64,000 bases of DNA from Candidatus Latescibacterota bacterium (lineage in GTDB: Bacteria > Latescibacterota > UBA2968): NCBI GenBank assembly GCA_022821275.1, contig JAJEDY010000061.1, positions 93,800 through 157,799 on the forward strand, in the 5' to 3' direction. Within the stretch, counting starts at the first letter, position 1; every line of letters begins with the position of its first letter. Of this stretch, positions 8,164 to 17,854 are shown one piece after another. The notes under the pieces were generated by a model. The model did not search any database, had not been told where the DNA came from, and saw only the letters and a list, made by a program, of their open reading frames with translations. The position numbers were made by a program, and so were the translations under genes.

Positions 8164-9186
8164 TCACATATCTTCAACAGAGACGACCGCATCCGTTTCC
8201 CACGATCTTATCGCAGCTTCAATAACCATCTGTGCTTTGAGTGCTTCTTCACCCGAACCCTCGATATCTTCGGGAGATGCGTTTTCGAGGTTTTGCTCTA
8301 TCCACCGCCCAATGCGGCTTTGAAATGTTTCGTTGAACCCCATCATACCGCCGATATAGTCATAGCGTTCGAGTTCCATTGAGCGGCGGGGGTGAAAATG
8401 CAGGCGCTCACAGGCTTCTTCGAGCACAAAGCGAGCATCTGATCCGGCGACTTCGAGACGTTCAAGACCATAAGACCCCCCCGGTCCCGTGGCATCGTAA
8501 CTTCCGGTGAGATTGCCCACCGTACCGTCTGCAAAGCGCATATTGAGTTGCATATTTGACCAGCACACGCGGCGATTGCCGTCTTTGTCCACGCCGCGCT
8601 TAAAAAAGGCACTTACTTTTTCAATATCACCGCAAAAGTAGCGCATAACGTCAATAGAGTGCGGGTGCAGGGCGCGAATGTGGAACCACGGCGACGTTTC
8701 TCGGGGGTTATTGATCCACATCGTCATATTGATAATATTGATCTCGCCCAGCCTACCCTGATCAACCCATTCTTTGGCACGCGCAGCAGCAGGCGTAAAG
8801 CGGTGATTGAGGTCAATACCATAGCGCAGATTTTTATCTTTTGCTTTGGCAACCATCTCTTTTGCCTCGTCAATATTATTCGAAATCGGTTTTTCCCCGA
8901 GTACAGGAACACCCGCTTCGAGGAGTTCCATCGTGGGTTTATAGTGATCGCCACCATTTTCATGACCGGCAGTCGCAACACTTGCCACTGCGATATCCAG
9001 CCCCGCGTTGAGCATATCCTGCACAGTATAAAATGCCCTGGCACCGTATTGCGACGCCGCGGCATCTGCGCGTTTTCGGTCTATATCGCAAACCGCAACA
9101 AGATTGCACTGGTCGTGACTATTGTAAATGGTGGCGTGTCGGTTGCCAATCCCCCCCAAACCGACCACGGCGACATTTAATCCCAT
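8164..9186 (-). CDS. Gfo/Idh/MocA family NAD(P)-dependent oxidoreductase
   Basis: A 340-residue sugar or cyclitol dehydrogenase. The Rossmann motif is AVVGLGGIGNRHA at the N-terminus and the family's catalytic EKP motif is present (VLGEKPISNN, about residue 98). The C-terminal half is the mixed beta-sheet substrate domain, with HPHSIDVMRYFCG supplying the usual histidine region. It begins at an ATG behind AAGGAG. It lies 13 bases downstream of the pseudo-receiver gene on the same strand and just before glgP, so it may share a leftward transcript. Substrate is unknown; genomes rich in this family usually use it for inositol- or glycoside-type sugars. Confidence 0.9.
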   Translation of the reverse strand: MGLNVAVVGLGGIGNRHATIYNSHDQCNLVAVCDIDRKRADAAASQYGARAFYTVQDMLNAGLDIAVASVATAGHENGGDHYKPTMELLEAGVPVLGEKPISNNIDEAKEMVAKAKDKNLRYGIDLNHRFTPAAARAKEWVDQGRLGEINIINMTMWINNPRETSPWFHIRALHPHSIDVMRYFCGDIEKVSAFFKRGVDKDGNRRVCWSNMQLNMRFADGTVGNLTGSYDATGPGGSYGLERLEVAGSDARFVLEEACERLHFHPRRSMELERYDYIGGMMGFNETFQSRIGRWIEQNLENASPEDIEGSGEEALKAQMVIEAAIRSWETDAVVSVEDM

Positions 9187-9199
9187 TACAAACTCCTTT

Positions 9200-9877
9200 C
9201 TACCAGTTACTGAGTATCCGATCTACAAATGACGGATAAAAATACATAGCGACGATAACGCCCCCGATGAGAATATAGGCCCCGATTACGATGAACATAA
9301 TCGTCTTTTTGCGCTTGCTCATTTTGGCGCGCGACGAAGTTCTCAGATCGCTCGGTTGCTTGAGAAAGGGTTCCGACTTATCTTCATCATCAGAGGACGC
9401 TTCCGACGGAGCTTCCTCGTCTTCTACTTCTTCAGCACTTTCTTCCGATACTTTCTCTCCCTCCCCGGTCTCTTCTGCATCTGCAGGCGCATCCGCTTCT
9501 ATATCTTCCTCTAATTCGGCTATATCGAGCACATGCTCTATTTTTTCCACGAGCGTCTTGTCTTCAAATGGTTTTTCAACAATACTGTAAACACCCTGTT
9601 CGAGGAGGGCTTTGGCTTCCGCTTCCTCAACGGGAAACGATACCACAATCACTGGAATTTCAAAGCCTTCTTCGCGAATAAATTCGATCAACACATCGCC
9701 TTGAACAACCGGCATCTCGAGATTGAGCAACACCAGATCGGGTTGTCCGTGCGCGATCGCATCAACCGCTTCGGTCCAGGTTGTCGCGCCCTGTGCCCGA
9801 TAATCATTGGATTCGAGAATCTTGACAATTCGGTCCACAACGGCTTCTTCACTGTCAATAGTCAGAACTTTTGTCAT
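9200..9877 (-). CDS. Tail-anchored pseudo-receiver protein
   Basis: A 225-residue protein with a CheY-like receiver (about 1-118), a long very acidic linker (about 121-170, mainly E, D, A and S) and one C-terminal membrane helix (about 192-213) followed by a short tail. The receiver lysine is kept (EKPF, Lys102) and Ser80 sits at the Thr/Ser position, but the phospho-acceptor Asp is Asn52 (LVLLNLEMP) and the acidic pair is Asp8-Ser9. It is therefore unlikely to be phosphorylated in the normal way. The ATG at 9877 follows GGGGGATGTT and a strong promoter; the longer frame to 10042 has no support. Likely a membrane-tethered docking or scaffold protein; no known named homologue was recognised. 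Confidence 0.85.
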   Translation of the reverse strand: MTKVLTIDSEEAVVDRIVKILESNDYRAQGATTWTEAVDAIAHGQPDLVLLNLEMPVVQGDVLIEFIREEGFEIPVIVVSFPVEEAEAKALLEQGVYSIVEKPFEDKTLVEKIEHVLDIAELEEDIEADAPADAEETGEGEKVSEESAEEVEDEEAPSEASSDDEDKSEPFLKQPSDLRTSSRAKMSKRKKTIMFIVIGAYILIGGVIVAMYFYPSFVDRILSNW

Positions 9878-9918
9878 AACATCCCCCGTGCGTAATAGGG
9901 AAAATATTGGCAGTGGGA

Positions 9919-9947
9919 AGTATAAAACGAAAGAAGTCCGATGACAA
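9919..9947 (-). promoter_or_regulatory. Sigma-70-type promoter for the pseudo-receiver gene
   Basis: On the minus strand, TTGTCA (9942-9947) and TATACT (9919-9924) are separated by exactly 17 bases, about 42 bases ahead of the start codon. It is one of the best promoter matches in the window. Confidence 0.7.
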
Positions 9948-9985
9948 GGATTTTCCCTCATTACAATCACCCGACAAGTTCTCTC

Positions 9986-10014
9986 TTGATGGGTGAACGT
10001 GCGTATAGTATATT
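9986..10014 (+). promoter_or_regulatory. Sigma-70-type promoter for uvrA
   Basis: TTGATG (9986-9991) and TATATT (10009-10014) with a 17-base spacer, about 75 bases before the uvrA start. GTTC and GAAC halves flank the -35 (around 9978 and 9995) but in the order opposite to a Gram-positive LexA box, so SOS control is not claimed. Confidence 0.6.
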
Positions 10015-10089
10015 GAAGAACCTTCCCCCTTTGATCGCCCATCCCCTCTCACGTCTCATGCTCTATGTCTCACCCTTCAGAGGATTTTT

Positions 10090-13000
10090 ATGGAAACAAA
10101 AAGCATCGTCGTAAAAGGTGCGCGAGTACACAACTTACAAAATATAGACCTGACATTGCCCCGACACGCGCTAATATGTTTTACCGGCGTCTCTGGATCG
10201 GGCAAATCTTCAATGGCTTTTGATACCATCTATGCCGAAGGTCAGCGGCGTTATGTGGAATCCCTATCCGCGTATGCGCGTCAGTTTTTGGGACAGATGG
10301 AAAAACCCGAAGTCGATCAAATCACGGGATTATCGCCAACGATTTCCATCGAGCAAAAAACCGCAGGGCGCAATCCCCGCTCAACCGTGGGCACAATGAC
10401 CGAAATCTACGACTATTTGCGCGTGTTATTTGCGCGAATCGGCACCCCCCATTGCGTACATGACGACACGCCAATTGGGGCGCAAACGCGCGACGGCATT
10501 GTAGATCGGATCATGGCGCTGGGTGAGGGCACGCGCATACATATTCTATCTTCTCTCGTACAGGGGCGAAAAGGAGAATATCACGACCTGTTTGAAAACT
10601 TGCAAAAAGAGGGATATATCCGGGCACGCGTGGATGGACGGATCGCGACATTGACCCAGACCCCGAAACTGGAACGCTATAAAAGACACGATATCGAAGT
10701 CGTAATCGATCGGGTCATCGCAAAAAAAACAATGCGAGGACGCATTGGCGAGGCCGTCGATGCCGGTCTCCTGATGGGCAATGGCGCAATAATTGTCAGC
10801 GCAGAGGGCGAAGACGACCTGCTGCTGAGCACGCATTTCTCCTGTCCCACCTGCGGGCGCAGCGCGCAGGAACCCGTACCGCAATTATTCTCATTCAACA
10901 GCCCACAGGGCATGTGCTCTGGCTGTCGCGGACTGGGCACGCGCTTTGCGATGGATCTGGCAAAAGCCATATCCAATCCCGAATTATCCGTACAGGAAGG
11001 GGCTATTGCGCCACTGGGCGTGCCCAAAAATCGGTGGAAATCTCACTATTACGCGGGCGTCTTGAAGCGCCATGGCGCAGACTTGCAAACGCCATGGAAA
11101 CGCATCTCACCGGAGGGGCAACAGACATTATTATACGGCATAGACGGCAAAATGACCTTTGAATGGCGCCGCAGCAATGGCAGCATAAAACGCCATCGCG
11201 ACGGATTTGAAGGCATTCTACCACCAATGGAACGGCAGTTTGCCGAAGGGCGTAGCCCGATAGTACGCAAACGACTGGCACCTTTCATGCGCGTGGGCAT
11301 ATGTCCCGCATGCGAGGGAACGCGCTTAAAACCCGAAGCCCTCTCCATCAAAATCGAAGGACAGACCCTACCCGATGTCACGGCAATGACCGTCGATCGC
11401 GCGTATGCCTTTTTTGAGCACCTCAAATTGACCGAGATTCAGGCGCGAATAGCCGAAGACGCCTTAAAAGAAATTCGCGGCCGATTGAAATTTCTCTTAG
11501 ATGTGGGCCTCGACTATCTCACACTCAATCGCACGGCACCGACGCTATCGGGCGGCGAGGCGCAACGCATTCGTCTCGCCAGCCAGATTGGATCTGGATT
11601 GGTCGGTGTGACCTATGTACTGGACGAACCGTCAATCGGCCTGCACCACCGCGACAATCGGCGGTTGCTCGACGCCCTGTGTCGCCTGCGGGACGTGGGC
11701 AATACCGTAATCGTCGTCGAACACGATGAAGACACGATGCGCCGTGCGGATCGGGTGATAGACTTTGGACCTGGTCCCGGGCACCTCGGTGGCCGTATAG
11801 TCGCCGAGGGATCGTGGAAACAGGTCGCGAGAAGAACCCGCTCGGTGACAGGAACTTATCTTTCGGGAAAAGAGAAAATTGCCATCCCCCAAAGACGACC
11901 CGTATCGCATCGCGGCTTATGGATTCGGGGGGCATCTCAAAATAACCTCAAAAATATCGACGCAAAAATACCAGTCGGCGTATTTACCTGTGTCACCGGC
12001 GTATCCGGATCGGGAAAATCATCGCTGATTGCCGATATCCTCTACCCCGCTCTCGCACAAAAACTAAACCGCGCAGAAACGGAAACAGGCGCACACCGCT
12101 GTATCGAAGGCATAGACCTCCTGGACAAAGTCATCGAAATCAACCAGCAACCCATCGGACGCACACCGCGCAGCAATCCGGCGACATATACGGGCGTATT
12201 TGATCCCATTCGAAAATTATTTGCCGAACTGCCCGAATCAAAGGTACGAGGATATAAACCCGGACGCTTCAGTTTTAACGTAAAGGGCGGGCGGTGCGAG
12301 GCGTGTAAGGGCAATGGCGCAAACCTCGTCGAAATGGACTTCCTCGCCGACGTATGGGTAACGTGTCCCGTGTGTGAGGGACGGCGTTTTAATCGCGAGA
12401 CACTGGACGTAAAATACAAAGGCAAATCCATCGCCGATGTGCTGGAGATGGAAGTCGAAGAAGCGCATCTATTTTTTCAGGCAATCCCCGGCATTCACCG
12501 CATTCTCCAAACCCTAATCGATGTGGGAATGGGCTACGTCAAATTGGGCCAGCCCGCGCCAACGCTCTCCGGCGGCGAAGCACAACGGGTCAAGCTATCA
12601 AAAGAACTGTGCCGCAGAAGCACGGGCAAAACCCTGTACATCCTGGACGAGCCGACGACGGGCCTGCATTTTGCCGATATCCAGAATCTTTTAAATGTAT
12701 TGCATCGGCTCGCGGACATGGGCAATACAGTGGTCGTTATCGAACACAATCTGGACGTAATCAAAACCGCCGACTGGGTCATCGACCTGGGACCTGAAGG
12801 CGGCGAAGACGGGGGACAAATTATAGCGGAAGGTACACCCGAACACCTGACGCAATCTCCCAACTCTCACACGGGCCGCGCGCTTGGCGAAGTGTTGTCA
12901 CGCACGCCGATTATATCCGGAAAAAACGGCAAACGAATCGCCAATGGCCATGTGCGGACCATCGACATTGTGGGTGCGCGGGAGAACAACTTGCAAAATG

Positions 13001-15750
13001 TAGATGTATCCATTCCCCGCGAAAAAATGACCGTAATCTCCGGCGTATCCGGTTCGGGAAAATCCTCCCTGGCACTCGACACGATTTACGCCGAAGGACA
13101 GCGGCGATATGTCGAATCCCTGTCCGCTTATGCGCGACAGTTTCTGGGACAGATGCCCAAGCCAAAGGTAGATCGCGTGGTGGGTCTGTCGCCCGCGATT
13201 GCCATAGAGCAAAAAGCCGCGAGCAAAAACCCGCGCTCAACCGTAGGCACCGTAACAGAGGTGTACGATTATCTGCGGGCACTCTACGCGCTGTTGGGCG
13301 ATACCTATTGTCCAGATTGCGATGTATTGGCGGGCAGCCAGTCCGTTCGAGAAATTGTGGCACGCGTACTGAAAATGGAACGACGCCTCTACCTTCTCGC
13401 ACCCGTAGAACTCGGCAAGGGCGAAGACTATACCAGTTTGATCAACCGCTTTCGCCGCGAAGGCTATTTGCGCGGCAGACTCAACGGCGCAGTTTTCAAC
13501 CTCTCAAACCCACCCGAGATCGACTACAGGCAGACTCACAGGCTCGAAATTCTAATAGATCGCGTCACCGCACAAAAAAAGAACCGCAAACGCATCGCGG
13601 ATTCCATCGAAATCGCCCTGGATATTTCAGGGGGCATTTTGATCGTCGCATCGCCCGACGATAGCGAAGAAACGCGATTTAGCCAGCACCTATCGTGTCC
13701 ATCCTGCGGACGCAGTTTCGAGACAATAACCCCCCAGCATCTCTCTTTTAACAGCTCTGAAGGCTGGTGTTTGTCGTGCGAAGGGCTGGGAACGCAGCGC
13801 GGCATGGGCATCCACACACTGATCCCCGATGTTCACAAATCACTGTCCGAAGGCGCAGTACTCGCCTGGGGAAAGGTAGAACCACACACACAAATAGGCG
13901 ACATGCTATCTGTGGTCGGCGAGGCCGCAGGCTTTGATCTGCATACCCCTTTCGCGCAGATATCAACGGAAGGACGACACGCGATCTTATACGGCCTGGG
14001 CACGCGATGGTTAAAAACATCTAAAAATCTCTCATTCCAATTCAAGGGCCTGTTTCCGACAATCGAGACCCTCGTACGACAAGCGCCGCGATTCCGTCGG
14101 CTAATGGGTGAATTTATCCAGGACGTGCCGTGTCCGTCCTGCAAGGGATCCCGCCTGAAGCCAGAAAGTACTGCCATAAAACTATTCGGCAAACCAATGC
14201 CCCAACTGGTATCAATGCCCATCCGCGAGGTACGCTCCTATTTTGACACAATGGTATTGGAAGGACAGGCGCGCGAAGCCGCCGCAGAGGTATTGCACGA
14301 AATCCAGAGCCGCCTGCGGTTTCTCGACGAAGTGGGCCTGGGCTATTTGAACCTGGGACGGCGAGCACCCACGCTATCGGGCGGCGAAGCCCAGCGCATT
14401 CGCCTGGCGAGCCAGATCGGCTCCGGTCTCACCGGGGTCCTCTACGTACTCGACGAACCGACAATTGGCCTGCACCAGCGCGACAATCACCAGTTATTGG
14501 CGGCACTGGCGCGACTGCGCGACCTGGGTAATTCTCTACTCATTGTCGAACACGACCACGAAACCCTGAACCGGGCAGATCACATTCTGGACTTTGGGCC
14601 GGGCGCAGGTGTCGAAGGCGGACGCATCGTGGCTGCGGGTAATCCGCACAAATTAAAAACCAACAACGGCTCAATAACCGCGCATTATCTCGCGGGCGAC
14701 TTACAGATTGAGGTCCCCGATGTGCGGCGAAACCCCGAACGGGGATCGCTTTGCGTGGTAGGCGCGCGGCATAACAACTTAAAAAATGTCGATGTATCAT
14801 TTCCGCTGGGCACCTTGACCTGCGTGACCGGTGTATCGGGCTCGGGCAAAAGCTCGCTCGTCAACGACGTACTCTTCGGCGCGCTTGCCGCTCGCGTGAA
14901 TCGCGCACAAAAAGCCTGGGGAGAACACGACGATGTACTGGGATTGGAACGCATCGACAAAGTGATCAACATCGACCAGACACCCATTGGATATTCGCCG
15001 CGCAGCAATCCCGCGACTTATGTCAAAGTATTCGACAAAATACGCACGCTATATGCCAGTTTGCCGGATGCCCAGGTGCGCGGATTTAAAACCGGGCATT
15101 TCAGTTTTAATCACAAGCACGGGCGGTGCGATGCCTGTGCGGGTTTGGGCGCGCGCCGTATAGAAATGCACTTCTTGCCCGATGTGTGGGTCACCTGTGA
15201 AACCTGTGGCGGAAAGCGCTACAACCGCGACGTCATCGACATAACCTATAAGGGTGCATCCATTGCCGACGTTCTGGAAATGACAGTGGCCGAAGCCCTG
15301 TCGCATTTTACCCATGTACCCGGCATCCAGCGCTCGCTCCAAACCCTATTTGACGTGGGCCTGGGCTATATCAAAATGGGACAGGCATCGACCACGCTCT
15401 CGGGCGGCGAAGCCCAGCGCGTGAAATTGGCGCGCGAGCTGGCGCGACCGAGCACGGGAAAAACCGTGTATATTCTCGACGAACCGACAACCGGCCTGCA
15501 CTTTGCCGACATCCAGAAACTACTCGACGTACTCAACCGGCTCGTCAACGCGGGCAACACCGCGATCGTAATCGAGCACAACCTGGACGTAATCAAAACC
15601 GCCGACTGGGTCATCGACCTGGGACCAGAAGGCGGAAAAGACGGCGGCGATTTAATCGCTTGCGGAACGCCTGAAGACGTGGTATCTGTCACAGCCTCGC
15701 ACACCGGACGATTTTTGAAAGATGTATTGGCAGGGATTGAAACAGGGTAA
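10090..15750 (+). CDS. uvrA: Double-length excinuclease UvrA (two UvrA units fused in tandem)
   Basis: DNA-damage sensor of nucleotide excision repair, but 1,886 residues, about twice the usual 940. Two complete UvrA units follow each other (about 1-945 and 955-1886). There are four Walker A motifs, all GVSGSGKSS, near residues 33, 637, 985 and 1581, and each unit keeps its zinc-binding cysteines (CPTCGRS with CSGC, CEAC with CPVC; CPSCGRS with CLSC, CDAC with CETC) and two LSGGEAQR signatures. The halves are diverged, so the fusion is old. Double-length UvrA is known in Chlamydia and some other lineages. No internal stop or frameshift is seen. The start follows AGAGGA. The fused chain could be a covalent stand-in for the UvrA dimer. 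Confidence 0.96.
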   Translation: METKSIVVKGARVHNLQNIDLTLPRHALICFTGVSGSGKSSMAFDTIYAEGQRRYVESLSAYARQFLGQMEKPEVDQITGLSPTISIEQKTAGRNPRSTVGTMTEIYDYLRVLFARIGTPHCVHDDTPIGAQTRDGIVDRIMALGEGTRIHILSSLVQGRKGEYHDLFENLQKEGYIRARVDGRIATLTQTPKLERYKRHDIEVVIDRVIAKKTMRGRIGEAVDAGLLMGNGAIIVSAEGEDDLLLSTHFSCPTCGRSAQEPVPQLFSFNSPQGMCSGCRGLGTRFAMDLAKAISNPELSVQEGAIAPLGVPKNRWKSHYYAGVLKRHGADLQTPWKRISPEGQQTLLYGIDGKMTFEWRRSNGSIKRHRDGFEGILPPMERQFAEGRSPIVRKRLAPFMRVGICPACEGTRLKPEALSIKIEGQTLPDVTAMTVDRAYAFFEHLKLTEIQARIAEDALKEIRGRLKFLLDVGLDYLTLNRTAPTLSGGEAQRIRLASQIGSGLVGVTYVLDEPSIGLHHRDNRRLLDALCRLRDVGNTVIVVEHDEDTMRRADRVIDFGPGPGHLGGRIVAEGSWKQVARRTRSVTGTYLSGKEKIAIPQRRPVSHRGLWIRGASQNNLKNIDAKIPVGVFTCVTGVSGSGKSSLIADILYPALAQKLNRAETETGAHRCIEGIDLLDKVIEINQQPIGRTPRSNPATYTGVFDPIRKLFAELPESKVRGYKPGRFSFNVKGGRCEACKGNGANLVEMDFLADVWVTCPVCEGRRFNRETLDVKYKGKSIADVLEMEVEEAHLFFQAIPGIHRILQTLIDVGMGYVKLGQPAPTLSGGEAQRVKLSKELCRRSTGKTLYILDEPTTGLHFADIQNLLNVLHRLADMGNTVVVIEHNLDVIKTADWVIDLGPEGGEDGGQIIAEGTPEHLTQSPNSHTGRALGEVLSRTPIISGKNGKRIANGHVRTIDIVGARENNLQNVDVSIPREKMTVISGVSGSGKSSLALDTIYAEGQRRYVESLSAYARQFLGQMPKPKVDRVVGLSPAIAIEQKAASKNPRSTVGTVTEVYDYLRALYALLGDTYCPDCDVLAGSQSVREIVARVLKMERRLYLLAPVELGKGEDYTSLINRFRREGYLRGRLNGAVFNLSNPPEIDYRQTHRLEILIDRVTAQKKNRKRIADSIEIALDISGGILIVASPDDSEETRFSQHLSCPSCGRSFETITPQHLSFNSSEGWCLSCEGLGTQRGMGIHTLIPDVHKSLSEGAVLAWGKVEPHTQIGDMLSVVGEAAGFDLHTPFAQISTEGRHAILYGLGTRWLKTSKNLSFQFKGLFPTIETLVRQAPRFRRLMGEFIQDVPCPSCKGSRLKPESTAIKLFGKPMPQLVSMPIREVRSYFDTMVLEGQAREAAAEVLHEIQSRLRFLDEVGLGYLNLGRRAPTLSGGEAQRIRLASQIGSGLTGVLYVLDEPTIGLHQRDNHQLLAALARLRDLGNSLLIVEHDHETLNRADHILDFGPGAGVEGGRIVAAGNPHKLKTNNGSITAHYLAGDLQIEVPDVRRNPERGSLCVVGARHNNLKNVDVSFPLGTLTCVTGVSGSGKSSLVNDVLFGALAARVNRAQKAWGEHDDVLGLERIDKVINIDQTPIGYSPRSNPATYVKVFDKIRTLYASLPDAQVRGFKTGHFSFNHKHGRCDACAGLGARRIEMHFLPDVWVTCETCGGKRYNRDVIDITYKGASIADVLEMTVAEALSHFTHVPGIQRSLQTLFDVGLGYIKMGQASTTLSGGEAQRVKLARELARPSTGKTVYILDEPTTGLHFADIQKLLDVLNRLVNAGNTAIVIEHNLDVIKTADWVIDLGPEGGKDGGDLIACGTPEDVVSVTASHTGRFLKDVLAGIETG

Positions 15751-15808
15751 AGCAATAGAAAAAATTACTTCCTGCAAATACAGTTTTTCTTTTTTATGCC
15801 TTCGGCGA

Positions 15809-15840
15809 CCTACTTTTTGTCACCAGCAACAAAAAGTAGG
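15809..15840. repeat. REP-like perfect hairpin downstream of uvrA
   Basis: CCTACTTTTTGT (15809-15820) and ACAAAAAGTAGG (15829-15840) pair without mismatch around an 8-base loop, followed by CAAAAAA. It may serve as the uvrA terminator, but its surroundings (CCTTCGGCGA on the left, GCCGAGGGGCTGGC on the right) look like the intergenic palindromic elements seen in many unrelated bacteria. Confidence 0.65.
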
Positions 15841-16077
15841 CAAAAAATGCCGCTCTCAAACGCCGAGGGGCTGGCACAGCGCAAATCGTTTTTGTGACAA
15901 TACTCCATGCAGCGGCCTACACAGTTAAAATGCCACCAAAGTGTCCGCTGCGAAACGGACTCACGCGCTGTGCGCGAGGTATAATTTTTGATTTACACAC
16001 ACCCTCAATCAAAGACCAAATAGTGGCGAAAATCGGAAAATTGCTGTATTTCTTGAAGGAAATAGCTTATCTTGGGG

Positions 16078-16117
16078 AGTTGTCATTGTGGCATGGTTTT
16101 AGCCGCAATCCAGTCTA
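16078..16117. repeat. Dispersed repeat family A, left copy flanking the accessory block
   Basis: A stretch ending in AGCCGCAATCCAGTCTAT (16100-16117) matches, with about five mismatches over some 40 bases, the reverse complement of 21411-21452. The two copies therefore face each other across the HerA/NurA block and the GH5 gene. Confidence 0.6.
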
Positions 16118-16147
16118 TTGAACAAAAAAATAAATAAGGTAAACAAT

Positions 16148-17854
16148 ATGACTCTTAAAACTCATGATGGTGTACCCTCGCTCTCTGGCACCGAGAGCGT
16201 AATTAGAGAATATGAAACAGGAGAAGAGCAGCGACATGCCCAACAATTGCTGGGTTCTCTCGTACAGACCGATCAGTATGTAGGGGAGGTCTATTCGCTT
16301 GGGTATGAGACCGCTCTTGTGCAAATTCACGATTTCCACCGCCGAGAGGTTGGCGGTATTCCAAGTCTTTGCTTTCTCATAGCCACTGTACCGGAAGATC
16401 TGTTAGGGCAAAAGAGCGCACTATTCGGGATGACACGAACTGGAAAGTCGAATACGACGAAGATCATAGCAGAGGCAGTGTTCAATCTTCGATATAATTC
16501 GAATTCGCCGCGGAAGGTGGGGCAGATCATCTTTGATCCGAATGGAGAGTATGCCAATGCTAATGCACAAGACTCGGGTGGAGAGGCTCCAAATGCGCTC
16601 AAGAATGTGTGGCGTGGACGCCAAGAGGGTAATTCCGAAGATGTGGTTACTTATGGAATCCTTGATCATCCCAATGATCCCGAACGAGAGTTCATGTTGC
16701 TAAACTTCCACGCCGAAGAGAACCTACCTATCGGAAAAGAAATCATTGACGGGGTGCTGCCGGCACGAGACTCAAAGTACATCCAAAACTTCCAGCAAGT
16801 CGGTTTGCAACCGCTTGAAGAGGGCGTCGGTGCCGGAGATCAAGTGCGCTACAATCGACTGGTGTTGGCATATCGGACCTTGCTTGAGAAGGCTGGTTTT
16901 GTCGCTCCCGATACTATTCAGCCGCGCACTACCCTCCCCAACAACCTCTTCAGTCAAGACCTGATCCAAGCGCTGGAAGATAACGGAGACCCCGAATTTA
17001 CATCCGCGGCGCGGGCATTCAGAACCGAAGTACCGAGTTGGGATCAACTGGCGCAGGCGTTCCAAGCACTCCATAGATTCATAGGGACTAACGATTACAA
17101 AACATTTGAGAACCAATACATCCAAAACTCCTCTTCTGGCGAGGCATGGGCTGACGGGGACCTAAGAGCCATATTAGAGATGATTGCGCGTCCGAACGGT
17201 GCTCAACTCATTGGGCAGGCTCGGCCTCAGCATACCGAGAGTACAACTACAGACTATGTTGATGATATTTATGATGCGTTAGTTGCTGGGAAACTCGTGA
17301 TCGTGGATCAGTCCAGCGGGGATGAGGCAGTAAACGACGCCTCGGCACGCCGAATCGTGCAGCGCATCTTTGACGGCAATAAGGAGTCATTCAGGGAGGG
17401 ACGCTCGACGGAAGAAATACCGGATATTCTCATCTACGCTGAGGAAGCCCACAACCTGCTTCCGTCGGACCGCGATACGGATTATCGAGATATATGGGTT
17501 CGCACAGCAAAGGAAGGTGCAAAGTACAATCTCGGCTTGATCTACGTCACACAGGAAGTATCGAGTATTCAGAGGAATATTCTAAAAAATACTGCGAACT
17601 GGTTTATCGGCCACCTCAATAATACGGATGAAACGCGAGAACTTCGAAAGTTCTATGATTTCGCTGACTTTGAGGGATCGATTCTCCGCGCCCAAGATAA
17701 AGGCTTTCTCCGCGTCAAAACCATTTCAAATCCTTTCGTGGTCCCCATACAGGTGCAAGAGTTTAAGTTAGAGTTGGTTAAACCAGAGGCTTCTAAATCA
17801 CAGACAGAGGTTCCTGAATCACAAACTCAGTTTGGTATAGACTATGCCGTTTGA
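16148..17854 (+). CDS. HerA-like hexameric DNA translocase ATPase (DUF87 family)
   Basis: A 568-residue FtsK/HerA-superfamily motor. Walker A is GMTRTGKSN (about 94-102) and Walker B is DILIYAEEAHN (about 426-436). The C-terminal HerA signature region is clear (GLIYVTQEVSSIQRNILKNT, about 463-482). The ATG at 16148 follows a weak TAAGGT site; a TTG at 16118 would also be in frame. The stop overlaps the NurA-like gene by 11 bases, so the two are translated together. HerA and NurA form a ring-motor/nuclease complex in archaeal end resection, and bacterial HerA pairs (with Sir2, DUF4297 or NurA-type nucleases) act in phage defence. Codon use is visibly less GC-rich than in the flanking genes, suggesting transfer. 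Confidence 0.88.
   Translation: MTLKTHDGVPSLSGTESVIREYETGEEQRHAQQLLGSLVQTDQYVGEVYSLGYETALVQIHDFHRREVGGIPSLCFLIATVPEDLLGQKSALFGMTRTGKSNTTKIIAEAVFNLRYNSNSPRKVGQIIFDPNGEYANANAQDSGGEAPNALKNVWRGRQEGNSEDVVTYGILDHPNDPEREFMLLNFHAEENLPIGKEIIDGVLPARDSKYIQNFQQVGLQPLEEGVGAGDQVRYNRLVLAYRTLLEKAGFVAPDTIQPRTTLPNNLFSQDLIQALEDNGDPEFTSAARAFRTEVPSWDQLAQAFQALHRFIGTNDYKTFENQYIQNSSSGEAWADGDLRAILEMIARPNGAQLIGQARPQHTESTTTDYVDDIYDALVAGKLVIVDQSSGDEAVNDASARRIVQRIFDGNKESFREGRSTEEIPDILIYAEEAHNLLPSDRDTDYRDIWVRTAKEGAKYNLGLIYVTQEVSSIQRNILKNTANWFIGHLNNTDETRELRKFYDFADFEGSILRAQDKGFLRVKTISNPFVVPIQVQEFKLELVKPEASKSQTEVPESQTQFGIDYAV

Larger units (their letters stand above)
15751..16147. other. Gene-free region between uvrA and the accessory block
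   Basis: About 400 bases with no convincing gene. It holds a 12-base perfect inverted repeat (15809-15840), a TATAAT at 15980-15985 without a good -35 partner, a small GTCCG/CGGAC hairpin at 15943-15960, and one copy of a dispersed repeat at 16078-16117 directly before the HerA-like gene. It marks the left boundary of the AT-richer block. Confidence 0.6.

Noticed and set aside
9978..9998. LexA/SOS box in front of uvrA
   Set aside because: GTTC and GAAC lie in the order opposite to a consensus box with a 13-base gap; not a real match.
10090..15750. Two separate uvrA genes merged by a missing stop
   Set aside because: The frame is continuous across the joint with sensible coding sequence, and double-length UvrA is known from other bacteria.
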